NCBI GenBank assembly: GCA_945919165.1
Contig: CAMEIZ010000014.1
Coordinates: forward strand, 1 to 19,304
Direction: 5' to 3'
Source: an uncultured Traorella sp.
Lineage (GTDB): Bacteria > Bacillota_I > Bacilli_A > Erysipelotrichales > Erysipelotrichaceae
DNA: 19,304 nucleotides
In this document: positions 7,143 to 15,996 of the stretch, one piece after another
Numbering within the stretch: position 1 is the first letter of the stretch
Layout: each line of letters begins with the position of its first letter
Notes under the pieces: model-generated
Told to the model about the DNA's origin: nothing
The model's input: only the letters and a program-made list of their open reading frames with translations
Databases searched by the model: none
Translations under genes and position numbers: made by a program

Positions 7143-8564
7143 ATGGACAAACCCTTCAGTTATTTAGTTTATCAAAAAGGATTAAGGTTTTATCAGCAAA
7201 GTAAAGTATTCAATTTATCAAAGAATCTGAATACAATTGAAGCTTATGTAAATGATGATCAAATTTATCATGTAAAGCTTGTTTTTAATTCAAATAAACA
7301 GCTTACAATAAAAAAATGTAATTGCCGGTTAGCAAAAAACATTCACGAGTGTGGACATATGGCAGCTTTATATGTGAAAGTTAAACAAGAAAGTCTTCTT
7401 GAACAAAAAGTCGATACTCTTCGAGATCTTTATGTTCTTATGATCAGCAGCAAACCAAAACCCAATATTTATGATTATGTCAATTTTGAAAAGAGATTTT
7501 TAGACAACCTGCAAGTGTTTCAAAAAGAAAAAGAATTTGAAAAAGTACAAACCTATTTGGAAGAACTGGAAAAACTGACATATCCTGTTAATCGCAGAAA
7601 TTATCTGGTTCAGGGAATTACAAGAGCGATCAGTGAATTATATCATGATCCAACGCTTCAAGATCAGATGAGCAAGTGGATAATTCATTCACTGTCTTTG
7701 AATCGTTTTCAAGATTTCCAAATGACCTTTCTGGATTTGCTTTCGGAAAAAGATACAGATGATTTTGTGATAATTGCTGATTCACTGTTAGCTAACCCTT
7801 CACTTCGAGAAAATGAGAGCTTATGTAATAAACTGTTACTTATGATTTATCAGAAAGGTGTTTTCAGTTTAGAAGAATTTAAGAAAAAATATCAAAGAAT
7901 GAGTCAATGTGAAGTTATTGTATATCTCACTGCTTTAGAATTATTGGAACAACGATCCTATTCAAAGGTGATCGAACTTATATCGAATTATCATATTTCA
8001 CATTTTTGTTATTTCAAAAAAGAAATCGAAAAGATATATAAAAAAGCTAAAAATATGCAAAATCCAAGGGAATATATGCATGAAATCATCAAAAAACTAT
8101 ACTGGCACATTCCAGATATGACTGCATTTAAAGAGGCTAAAAATCAGCTTTCAGATGTTTGGCAATCAATAAAATTTGATGTCTATGATGAACTCTCAGA
8201 GAAGATTCGTGGGAATGATTTTCTTGAATTCATTTTGAATGAGAATGAATGGGAGTATGCTCTTTATGATTTGGAAACAAACGGAAGCATCAGCAGACTT
8301 ATGGTTTATGACAGGATGTTATTAAAATATTGTCCGGAATTGTATTCTTTTATCGTGAGTGATGTGATAGCACAGTCCTTTACAAATGCTTATTGTGACA
8401 GAGATTACCAGTACTGTTTTCATGGATTGGATCGTTTTCGTGGAAAGCTGACTCAGGATGAATTTGATTATCTTATCTATTATATTCGAAAAATTAACCA
8501 GAATAATGAATATCTGATTCGTGAATTAGATGAAATGGAGGCTACAGATGAACTTTCACATTGA
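7143..8564 (+). CDS. SWIM zinc-finger protein, partner of the SNF2 helicase
   Basis: A 473-residue soluble protein. Near the N-terminus it has a SWIM-type zinc site, C59-x-C61 followed by C70-x-H72 (KCNC...ECGH), a module that binds nucleic acid or protein partners. The remaining 390 residues are rich in Lys, Glu, Leu and Tyr and look largely helical, with no catalytic motif that can be recognised. AGAGG precedes the ATG and the gene has a strong extended -10 promoter. Its last 17 bases overlap the start of the SNF2 helicase gene, so the pair is translated together. Bacillus subtilis carries a similar pair, ywqB (SWIM) and ywqA (SNF2), which supports a shared job. The biochemical role is unknown. 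Confidence 0.8.
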   Translation: MDKPFSYLVYQKGLRFYQQSKVFNLSKNLNTIEAYVNDDQIYHVKLVFNSNKQLTIKKCNCRLAKNIHECGHMAALYVKVKQESLLEQKVDTLRDLYVLMISSKPKPNIYDYVNFEKRFLDNLQVFQKEKEFEKVQTYLEELEKLTYPVNRRNYLVQGITRAISELYHDPTLQDQMSKWIIHSLSLNRFQDFQMTFLDLLSEKDTDDFVIIADSLLANPSLRENESLCNKLLLMIYQKGVFSLEEFKKKYQRMSQCEVIVYLTALELLEQRSYSKVIELISNYHISHFCYFKKEIEKIYKKAKNMQNPREYMHEIIKKLYWHIPDMTAFKEAKNQLSDVWQSIKFDVYDELSEKIRGNDFLEFILNENEWEYALYDLETNGSISRLMVYDRMLLKYCPELYSFIVSDVIAQSFTNAYCDRDYQYCFHGLDRFRGKLTQDEFDYLIYYIRKINQNNEYLIRELDEMEATDELSH

Positions 8565-11500
8565 TGAAATCATTTCAAATCAAGTTAATCAAATAATTGC
8601 AGAACGATATGATGCCTATGATAATGTGAGTGTTCTTGATGTTAATCAAACAAGTGATGGTTATGAAATCAGCGGTAAAGTAGATGTTATGGGTAAAGAA
8701 TACACCTGTGAGTTTACTGCAGACATTCAAGATAAAATCAAGACTTACAAATGTGAATGTGTCTACTGTAATGAAAAAAGCCCGTGTGCACATATCGGAG
8801 CACTTATGTTAAAAATAAATGAATTGGATATTCACCAATATCCGCTTCATTATGAAAAAAATGTTCGCCAAGCTGTTCTTGATGAAAAAATACAAGCAAA
8901 ACAACGATACAGCCAGTATTATTTGCAAGAAATGACTAAAAATGGACGGAATCTGATTACAAGATACAAAAAGAATTATGAAAATCGTATCGATGAAGCC
9001 ATTCAACAACAGAATATTGAAATTGAAGCGGTTCTGAATCAAGACTATAGTCAGATACTATCTGTTTCTTTTCGTGTTGGAAAAGAAAAGAAATATGTAA
9101 TTGCCAATCTTTCTGATTTTTTAAGAAGAATCGAAAATCATCATTTTCATCGTTATGGAAAACAATTTGAGATGATTCATCGAATAGAAAGTTTCGATGA
9201 TTTTGCACAGGCACAGATTCAGTTTATTAAAGAAAGTGAACAGGAATTACAGAATCAGGATTTATATTCTACAGTTAACATGAAGAAAACGATCGATCTT
9301 AGATCTTCAAACATTGATCGCTTTTATGATTTGTATCAAGAAAACGGTGGATTGAATTTCTGCTGTGAGAATAGAGATGAAAAGATTCGTCTGCAATGGA
9401 TTGATCATGAAAAACATATTGAAATCAGGTTAATTCATAATTTAGATGGATATTCATGCGGAAAAAAACATCTTTTTACAATAAAAAATGATAAGAATCA
9501 TTTTGAAATCCAACGCATCACATTAGATGAAAATGGTCAGGCAATACAATTGATCAAAGAAATGGCAAGACAACCCATATGTATCTTAAAAGAAGAAACA
9601 GATGATTTCTTGAAATATGTTTTAGAAGATGTTTTAGCTTATTTTGATATCGAAAATTTACCGGAGTTTCATAAAAATCTGGAAAAAATAAAAGTATATG
9701 GTGATGTGAATGAAGAAGGGAACGTCCTTATTCGCGTAGAGTATATGTATGATGACCATTCTTACATGATAGGTTTTCAAGAAGATCATGGATTAAATTA
9801 TGAGCAAGATTTAGTGGAAAAGTATATTTTGAGATTCGCTTCACAGGTGATTGATCATGAAGCTGTTTTAAATGGAAATGAAGACAGAACACTGGATTTT
9901 ATTGAGGAAGGATTTGTGTTTCTTCAAAAATATGCCGATGTTTATGTCAGTGAAAGCCTGAAGCATTTTAATGAACGAAAAAATTATCAGATTCATGTAG
10001 GTGTCCGTTATGAAAGTGATCTGTTATCACTGGATGTACAAAGTGATGATATTCCCAAGGCTGAAATATCTGAAATTCTTTCTCAGTATCGAAAAAAGAA
10101 GAAATTCTATCGTTTAAAAAGCGGTGAATTAATTCATTTAGATGCCCCGTCAATTCAAGAATTGAGTGAATTGATGGATATGGTGCATGTTGACACAAGA
10201 GAATTGGCAAAAGGTAAGATCGAGTTAAATCCCTATCGAATGTTTACGATTGAAGAAGAAGCAAATTCTTCTAAAAATATCCTTTTTGAGAGAAAGCAGT
10301 CATTTTTGAAAGAATTGGAACGTTTTACCACTTTATCATTGCGTCAGCAGACAATTCCTGATCAATATGAAAGTATTCTTCGAGATTATCAAAAAGATGG
10401 TGTCAAGTGGTTGAAACTGCTCAAAGAGTATCATTTTAACGGTATTCTGGCAGATGATATGGGACTTGGAAAAACACTTCAGGTGATTGCACTGATTGAA
10501 GACAAAAAGTCAGATTTACCATCCATTGTTATTGCACCTTCTTCACTTGTTTATAACTGGCAGGATGAAGTTGAGAAGTTTTCTAAAAAACTTCATGCTG
10601 TTTGTATTGTCGGAAATCAACAGGCACGTAAAGAACTAATGCATAAAAAAAGTGATCTTTTCATTACCAGCTATGATTATCTGAAAAGAGATATTGATGA
10701 ATATGCTCAAGTTGAATTTGAGTATGTCATTATTGATGAAGCTCAATATATCAAAAATCAAAAAACGCAGAATGCAGCATCGGTAAAAAAACTGAAAAGT
10801 CGTCATCGATTAGCTTTAACAGGAACACCCATTGAAAATTCACTGGCAGAATTATGGTCCATATTTGATTTTCTAATGCCAGGTTATTTATTTAATTATC
10901 ATTATTTTTTGACTCATTTTGAAACAGCTATAGTGAAAAATGATGATGAGAAGAAAAAAGAAAAGCTGAAAAAACTGGTTGAACCGTTTATCCTGAGAAG
11001 AACAAAAAAAGAAGTATTAAAAGAGCTTCCAGATAAGATTGAAAAAGTACAGTTAATTGATTTCAATGAGGAAGAAAAGAAATTGTATTATGCTCATTTA
11101 GCTCAAGTCAATCAAGAATTGAATGCCATGATGGGAAATGAGACACTGAACAAAGTAGAAATTCTGGTCATGATGACACGTTTACGACAGATTTGCTGTG
11201 AACCTCGTTTGATTTTTGATAATATTGATAAGATATCGAGCAAAATGAAAGCATGTTTGGATCTAATTTTAACACTGAGTGAAAATCATCAAAAAGTACT
11301 AGTCTTTTCATCTTTTACAAGTGTGCTTGATTTATTGGAAAATGAATTGGATCACATGAATATTTCTTCATATAAATTAGTTGGAAAGACCAGTAAAGAA
11401 AACAGAAAAGAAATGGTAGATCGTTTTCAAAATGATGATACTAGCGTATTTTTGATTTCCTTGAAAGCCGGTGGGACAGGACTGAATTTAACTGCTGCCC

Positions 11501-11751
11501 AGGCTGTTATTCATTATGATCCATGGTGGAATATATCTGCTCAGAATCAGGCGACCGATCGTGCTTATAGAATTGGACAAATGAATCATGTACTGGTTTA
11601 TGATCTGGTAATGAAAAACAGTATAGAACAAAAGATATTAAAGCTTCAGGAAAAGAAAAAGAATCTGGCAGACAGCTTTGTGGAAAACAGTGAAGGAAGC
11701 ATTGCTAAAATGGATAAGAAAGATTTGATGGATCTGTTTAAACTGGAGTAA
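8548..11751 (+). CDS. SWIM-SNF2 family helicase/ATPase (YwqA-like)
   Basis: A 1067-residue Swi2/Snf2 ATPase of superfamily 2. Such proteins translocate on double-stranded nucleic acid and remodel bound proteins. An N-terminal SWIM site (C69-x-C71, C80-x-H82) is followed by about 500 poorly conserved residues and then the ATPase core. The core has Walker A DMGLGKT (637-643), motif II DEAQ (730-733; DEAQ rather than DEAH), motif III TGTP (758-761) and motif VI QATDRAYRIGQ (1001-1011). The ATG at 8548 is preferred to the in-frame ATG at 8530 because GGAGG (8537-8541) lies 6 nt before it. It overlaps the SWIM gene by 17 bases. Some defence systems use SNF2 ATPases, but no nuclease or methylase is adjacent, so a housekeeping role is more likely. 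No clear terminator follows. Confidence 0.9.
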   Translation: MNFHIDEIISNQVNQIIAERYDAYDNVSVLDVNQTSDGYEISGKVDVMGKEYTCEFTADIQDKIKTYKCECVYCNEKSPCAHIGALMLKINELDIHQYPLHYEKNVRQAVLDEKIQAKQRYSQYYLQEMTKNGRNLITRYKKNYENRIDEAIQQQNIEIEAVLNQDYSQILSVSFRVGKEKKYVIANLSDFLRRIENHHFHRYGKQFEMIHRIESFDDFAQAQIQFIKESEQELQNQDLYSTVNMKKTIDLRSSNIDRFYDLYQENGGLNFCCENRDEKIRLQWIDHEKHIEIRLIHNLDGYSCGKKHLFTIKNDKNHFEIQRITLDENGQAIQLIKEMARQPICILKEETDDFLKYVLEDVLAYFDIENLPEFHKNLEKIKVYGDVNEEGNVLIRVEYMYDDHSYMIGFQEDHGLNYEQDLVEKYILRFASQVIDHEAVLNGNEDRTLDFIEEGFVFLQKYADVYVSESLKHFNERKNYQIHVGVRYESDLLSLDVQSDDIPKAEISEILSQYRKKKKFYRLKSGELIHLDAPSIQELSELMDMVHVDTRELAKGKIELNPYRMFTIEEEANSSKNILFERKQSFLKELERFTTLSLRQQTIPDQYESILRDYQKDGVKWLKLLKEYHFNGILADDMGLGKTLQVIALIEDKKSDLPSIVIAPSSLVYNWQDEVEKFSKKLHAVCIVGNQQARKELMHKKSDLFITSYDYLKRDIDEYAQVEFEYVIIDEAQYIKNQKTQNAASVKKLKSRHRLALTGTPIENSLAELWSIFDFLMPGYLFNYHYFLTHFETAIVKNDDEKKKEKLKKLVEPFILRRTKKEVLKELPDKIEKVQLIDFNEEEKKLYYAHLAQVNQELNAMMGNETLNKVEILVMMTRLRQICCEPRLIFDNIDKISSKMKACLDLILTLSENHQKVLVFSSFTSVLDLLENELDHMNISSYKLVGKTSKENRKEMVDRFQNDDTSVFLISLKAGGTGLNLTAAQAVIHYDPWWNISAQNQATDRAYRIGQMNHVLVYDLVMKNSIEQKILKLQEKKKNLADSFVENSEGSIAKMDKKDLMDLFKLE

Positions 11752-11772
11752 ACAGGATATAAAAAATTTTAG

Positions 11773-11801
11773 TTGTAACTTATCTGTGATTGTGGTAGAA
11801 T
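11773..11801 (+). promoter_or_regulatory. Promoter of secG
   Basis: TTGTAA (11773-11778), an exact 17-bp spacer, and TAGAAT (11796-11801) preceded by an extended TGG. Transcription would begin near 11808, just before AAAGGAGG at 11816-11823. It may drive the whole secG-rnr-smpB-ssrA block by readthrough of the secG hairpin, since no other clear promoter was found downstream until the fic gene. Confidence 0.7.
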
Positions 11802-11831
11802 AATAGAGCCTATAGAAAGGAGGATTAGGAA

Positions 11832-12053
11832 ATGCTGAAAATTTTATTAATGATTGTTTCGGTCGCATTGATAATTCTCTCTTTAATGCAAAGTGGGAAG
11901 AATGATGGATTGTCGGGAGCTTTCACAGGTTCTGAAGGTTTGAATCTGTTCGCCAATGTGAAAGAGAGAGGTCCTGAAAAGGTCATATCCAATCTGACAA
12001 TGGTTGTTGGAATTGCATTCTTCGTAATTGTAATTATTATGAGTATCAAATAA
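11832..12053 (+). CDS. secG: Preprotein translocase subunit SecG
   Basis: Small membrane subunit of the SecYEG protein export channel. The 73-residue protein has the expected two membrane helices (about residues 2-19 and 53-71) joined by a cytoplasmic loop holding GLSGAFTGSEGL, the conserved SecG motif region. AAAGGAGG is placed 8 nt before the ATG. The secG-rnr-smpB-ssrA order is common in Bacillota. The stop codon lies at the edge of the terminator stem. Confidence 0.93.
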   Translation: MLKILLMIVSVALIILSLMQSGKNDGLSGAFTGSEGLNLFANVKERGPEKVISNLTMVVGIAFFVIVIIMSIK

Positions 12054-12074
12054 GACCGATTAAGGTCTTTTTTT
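12052..12074 (+). terminator. secG terminator hairpin, target of the intron
   Basis: A 6-bp stem AAGACC / GGTCTT (12052-12057 with 12064-12069), a 6-nt loop and a 7-T tract (12068-12074). Group IIC introns are known to insert just after such terminator hairpins, and the intron boundary is indeed two bases past the T run. The stem is short, so readthrough into rnr was probably part of the original design. Confidence 0.85.
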
Positions 12075-12449
12075 AGTATGACGGGCATGCCATACATCTT
12101 GGGTGAAAGTCCCAAAGGAGGTATCCATCGCCAACCTGATAGCGACTGTCAAAGCGTAAACCGGTGACGGAGCGTGAAAAGAAGACATAGCGAAATCGTG
12201 GCCCAACGAACAGGAACTTGATATAAGGCCTATGAGTGGATAAGATGCCTAAACACATTGAAGTCCAAAAGATGGTTAAACTCGGATGGTAAATCAAGTG
12301 GGTAAACGAGGAAAGAGGTATGACTTATCCCGTGAGGTCTTGTAGAGGAATTACTAGTAACAACGAACTACAAGAAGTCAGCAGAAGCCATAGTAGTCGA
12401 AAGATGAAGGGCTGAACAAAATTTATGTTTGTGAGATTCACAAATCATG

Positions 12450-12522
12450 GTTATTCATCAAAAAGAACTTTGTACAAGTTATAGTCTGATAGTCAGAAGT
12501 ACGCCAAGACTAGATGAATAAC
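12450..12522 (+). repeat. Inverted repeat bracketing the base of the intron ORF leader
   Basis: GTTATTCATC (12450-12459) and GATGAATAAC (12513-12522) are a perfect 10-bp inverted pair separated by 53 nt. It lies inside the intron RNA just before the binding site (AAAGGAA, near 12531) of the reverse transcriptase. It probably forms a stem of domain III or IV; the domain assignment is inferred. Confidence 0.55.
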
Positions 12523-12545
12523 AGCGAAAGAAAGGAACAGACAGC

Positions 12546-13815
12546 ATGTCGACAAAACTTATAGAAGAAATCCTAAGTCCTGATAACCTAGATTTAGCCA
12601 AGAAAAGAGTTGTTGCCAATAAAGGTTCCTGTGGAGTTGATGGAATGAAGGTTGATGAACTTGATGATTACCTGAAAGAACATCAAGATGAAATCATTAG
12701 CAAAGTGCTCAAACGTAAGTACAAACCACTTCCTGTTAGACGAGTACAAATACCAAAAGGTGATGGAAGTAAAAGAAATCTTGGAATTCCTAGTGTAAAG
12801 GACAGATGGCTTCAGCAAGCGATATATCAAAAAGTATTACCATTAGCTGAAGAGATGTTCTCAAACAGTTCCTATGGATTTAGACCGGGAAGAAGATGTG
12901 AGGATGCAATAGTCAAAGCACTAGAATACCTAAACGATGGCTTTGATTGGTTAGTGGATATGGATTTATCCAAATTCTTTGATAATGTAAATCAGGATAT
13001 ACTAATGGTATTGGTACATAATGTAGTACATGACCCTGATACGGAATCAATCATAAGGAAATATCTTCAAAGTGGAGTCATGATTGATGGTACTTTTGAG
13101 AGTACAAAGGTTGGAACCCCACAAGGAGGCAATTTGTCTCCGTTACTTGCCAATATCTATCTACATGAATTTGATATGGAACTAGAGGCAAGAGGGTTAC
13201 GTTTTACCCGATATGCGGATGATATTATGATTTATGTTAAATCGGAATCAGCAGCAAATCGAGTGATGTCAAGTGTCACCAGATGGTTGAGAAATCACCT
13301 TAGAGTTGAAGTGAATATGACTAAGACAAAAGTATGCAGACCAGACGAAGTTAAGTATTTAGGTTTCAGCTTCTACATTAATAGCAAAGGCGTATGGAGA
13401 CCGAAGCCACATATCAAGTCTATTACCAAACTTAAGGAAAAACTGCATAATGAGACCATTCGATCTAAGTCATATTCAATCGCATACCGCATTTCCAAAC
13501 TTAATCCTACTTATACGTGGATGGATTAATTACTTTAGGTTATGCGATATGAAATTGTGGATGAGAAGTCTCGACTCTTATTTGCGCAAAAGAATTCGCA
13601 TTTGTATATGGAAACAGTGGAAAGTTCCTAAACATAGAGAATGGGCACTTGTTAAGTTAGGTTTGGACAGGTTAAGAGCTCATGAGTTAGCTTATTCACG
13701 TAAGGGTATTTACGCGTGCTCTATAGCTACTAATTGTGTTATCACCAATGATATTCTTAAAAAGAAAGGCCTACTATCACTAGTAGACCATTACAATTTA
13801 GTACGTGTTTTATAA
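12546..13815 (+). pseudogene. ltrA: Group II intron reverse transcriptase/maturase, frameshifted
   Basis: The intron-encoded protein, which would copy the intron into DNA and assist its splicing. The first part (12546-13529, 327 residues) holds an intact reverse transcriptase domain: KGDGSKRNLGIP (71-82), VDMDLSKFFDN (137-147), GTPQGGNLSPLLAN (190-203) and the catalytic YADD (223-226). After KLNPT the frame runs into a stop (TYTWMD), while the expected continuation IRGWINYF resumes one frame over and runs to 13815. Removing one T at 13511/13512 restores a protein of about 422 residues, the usual size for IIC proteins. The break separates the polymerase from most of the maturase (X) domain. 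No endonuclease domain is present, as normal for IIC. A sequencing error in the CTTA context cannot be excluded. Confidence 0.88.
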
Positions 13816-13820
13816 ATTTT

Positions 13821-13860
13821 GAACCGCCCATTGCCGAACGGCACGATGTGGTGGTGTGAG
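13821..13860 (+). other. Intron domain V (catalytic hairpin), with an extra bulged base
   Basis: The sequence starts GAACCGCC and contains GCCGAACGGC, the layout of IIC domain V with a CGC catalytic triad. A hairpin forms: ACCGCC with GGTGGT, CAT with ATG, TGCC with GGCA, and the conserved 2-nt bulge CG. Between ATG and GGTGGT there is one additional T (about 13849) with no partner, which I do not expect in the 34-nt consensus. The helix otherwise pairs fully. Confidence 0.7.
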
Positions 13861-13905
13861 AGGGCTATTAAATTAGCCCTACTCGATTTGAAAGGTGGTG
13901 GAAAG

Positions 13906-15987
13906 ATGGACTATAAGAAAATGTTGACAGATATCATGTCTTCTAATAAGTATCATGGTAAAACATTAGATAATTTAAAGGATATGTTTGATTTAAAGGA
14001 TGCAAAGGAATTTACATCTTTCATGAAGGCAGTAAATGAAGGATTGAATGAATATGAGTTTATCGAAGTCAATCATAAGATTTATCTGGCTGATAAAATC
14101 GGTTATTTTAAAGGAATTGTGAAAGTAAATCCAAAAGGATTTGGATTTGTGGAAAATGATGATATTCATTGTTATGTTGCCGATGTTAAAAATGTTCTGG
14201 ATGGAGATGAAGTTTTAGCTGTTTTTACTCATGAAAAATGGGAACAGATGGAATGTAAGATTGTGCGTGTTCTTTCTCATCATTTAAAACATCTGGTAGG
14301 AAACGTGAAAATGGCTCATGGAAAAAGTCCAAAATTTCTGCCGGACAGTGCTTTAATTTTAGATAATGTAAGAATCTTAAACTGGAAAGATTTTAAGTTG
14401 GTAAATGACTCAAAGGTTTTAGTGAAAATCACAAAGTATGAACCACTTGAAGGTAAAATAGAAAAAGTATTGGGTTATAAATATGATCCAGGTGTGGATA
14501 TCAGTGCTGTTTTATATGAGCATGAAGTACATTTGGAATTCAATCAGGATGTTGAAAAAGAAATAAACAAGATTAATGATCATGTAAGTGCAAAGGATAA
14601 AAAAGGCCGTGAGGATTTAACTCATGAATTAATCATTACAATTGATGGTGAAGACTCACGTGATTTGGATGATGCAGTCAGCATCAGTAAGATTGAAAAT
14701 GGCTATCGCTTAGGTGTACATATTGCTGATGTTTCATACTATGTTACAAAGAACAGTGCTTTAGATAAGGAAGCTTATGAAAGAGGAACTTCAATTTATG
14801 TATGTGATCGTGTTGTTCCGATGCTGCCACAGTATTTAAGCAATGGTATTTGTTCGTTGAATCCTCATGTTGAACGCTGTACAATAAGCTGTGTGATGGA
14901 TATTGATTTAAAAGGAGAAGTATTAAGTTATCGTATCTTCCCATCTATCATCAAAACAACAGAAAGAATGACATATACAAATGTAAATAAAATCATTCAT
15001 AAGGATGAAGAAATGTGTCAAAAATATGCTCATCTTTTAGAGATGGTAGAAGATATGCTTCGCTTAAGCAATATTATTCGAAAACGCAGAGAACGTTTAG
15101 GATATATTGATTTTGATACCAAAGAAGGTAAAATAGTATTAGATAAGAAAGGCAGAGCTATTGATGTCGTTTTACGTGAACGTGGTGAAAGTGAACGCAT
15201 TATTGAAGACTTTATGATTCAGGCGAATGAAGTTGTAGCGACTCATATGAAGTGGCTGGAAATTCCAAGCATGTATCGAATTCATGAACAACCGGATGTG
15301 AAAAAAATGCGGGAATTTGTACATATTGCTCAATTAAATGGTTTGAAGTTTAAGGGAAGTGTCCAGAATGTGCATCCTTTACAATGTCAGCAGCTGTTAA
15401 AAGAAGCTAAGAAAAAACCAGAATATCCGGTTATTTCAACTTCTTTATTAAGATGCATGGCAAAAGCGAAATATGATGCAAAGTGTTTGGGACATTTTGG
15501 ATTAGGATTGTCAGAATATCTTCATTTCACATCACCAATAAGACGTTATCCGGATTTGGTGGTTCATCGAATGCTGAGGAAGTATTGTTTTCATGAAATG
15601 CCAAATGAAGCTGAGATAAAAAAAGATGAAGGTTGGATTGAAAAGGCAGCTTTACAGGCAAGTGATATGGAACGCAAAGCCATCGAATGTGAACGTGATG
15701 TAGATGATATGAAAAAAGCAGAATACATGGAAAAGCATCTTCATGAAAAGTATGAAGGACTGATCAGTGGTGTTACCAAATTTGGTTTCTTTGTCGAACT
15801 TGACAATACAGTAGAAGGATTAGTCCATGTGTCAACTCTTTCTGATGATCATTATGATTATGAAGAAGAAACACGTTCTTTAATTGGTCAAAGAAATAAA
15901 AAACGTTTTACAATGGGACAAAGAGTGAAAGTAAAATGTATCGGTGCCAGCCGTTTCAAGAAACAGGTAGATTTTGAATTGATATAG
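13906..15987 (+). CDS. rnr: Ribonuclease R
   Basis: A 3'-to-5' exoribonuclease of the RNase II/RNB family that degrades structured RNA and, with SmpB and tmRNA, non-stop messages. The 693-residue protein has an N-terminal helix-turn-helix-like part (1-60), cold-shock/OB domains (about 65-230), the RNB catalytic domain with IDGEDSRDLDDAV (acidic residues D247, D253, D255, D256), and a C-terminal S1 domain (about 613-690, GLISGVTKFGFFVEL). The ATG at 13906 is chosen because AAAGGTGG (13891-13898) stands 7 nt before it and family similarity begins there. An upstream in-frame start at 13819 would lie inside intron domain V and is rejected. Its binding site lies in the 3' exon directly after the intron. 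The stop overlaps the binding site of the next gene. Confidence 0.94.
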   Translation: MDYKKMLTDIMSSNKYHGKTLDNLKDMFDLKDAKEFTSFMKAVNEGLNEYEFIEVNHKIYLADKIGYFKGIVKVNPKGFGFVENDDIHCYVADVKNVLDGDEVLAVFTHEKWEQMECKIVRVLSHHLKHLVGNVKMAHGKSPKFLPDSALILDNVRILNWKDFKLVNDSKVLVKITKYEPLEGKIEKVLGYKYDPGVDISAVLYEHEVHLEFNQDVEKEINKINDHVSAKDKKGREDLTHELIITIDGEDSRDLDDAVSISKIENGYRLGVHIADVSYYVTKNSALDKEAYERGTSIYVCDRVVPMLPQYLSNGICSLNPHVERCTISCVMDIDLKGEVLSYRIFPSIIKTTERMTYTNVNKIIHKDEEMCQKYAHLLEMVEDMLRLSNIIRKRRERLGYIDFDTKEGKIVLDKKGRAIDVVLRERGESERIIEDFMIQANEVVATHMKWLEIPSMYRIHEQPDVKKMREFVHIAQLNGLKFKGSVQNVHPLQCQQLLKEAKKKPEYPVISTSLLRCMAKAKYDAKCLGHFGLGLSEYLHFTSPIRRYPDLVVHRMLRKYCFHEMPNEAEIKKDEGWIEKAALQASDMERKAIECERDVDDMKKAEYMEKHLHEKYEGLISGVTKFGFFVELDNTVEGLVHVSTLSDDHYDYEEETRSLIGQRNKKRFTMGQRVKVKCIGASRFKKQVDFELI

Positions 15988-15996
15988 GAGGTAAAA

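Larger units (their letters stand above)
12076..13887 (+). mobile_element. Group IIC intron, about 1.8 kb, inserted after the secG terminator
   Basis: A self-splicing retroelement. The 5' end (GTATGACGGGCATG from 12076) resembles the start of characterised bacterial group IIC introns. The 470 nt before the reverse transcriptase hold the folded RNA domains I-III, with recognisable blocks such as GGGTGAAAGTCCC (12101-12113) and GTCAGCAGAAGCCATAGTAG near 12377. Domain V is at 13821-13860. A domain VI-like stem AGGGCT...AGCCCT follows, and the intron ends in CTACTCGAT at 13887. The flanking exons are the secG terminator ending TTTTTTTA and, on the other side, TTGAAAGGTGG, the binding site of rnr. 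Boundaries are inferred from memory of the family and could be off by a base or two. Both the protein and the ribozyme core show damage. Confidence 0.87.

Noticed and set aside
8530..8547. Upstream ATG for the SNF2 helicase
   Set aside because: It lies before the GGAGG (8537-8541) that serves ATG 8548.
11825..12297. Minus-strand frames over secG and the intron 5' region
   Set aside because: They overlap secG and structured intron RNA and show no protein-like features.
13819..13905. N-terminal extension of RNase R starting at 13819
   Set aside because: These codons lie in intron domains V and VI, have no binding site and encode no RNase R-like sequence. The ATG at 13906 has a good binding site in the 3' exon.
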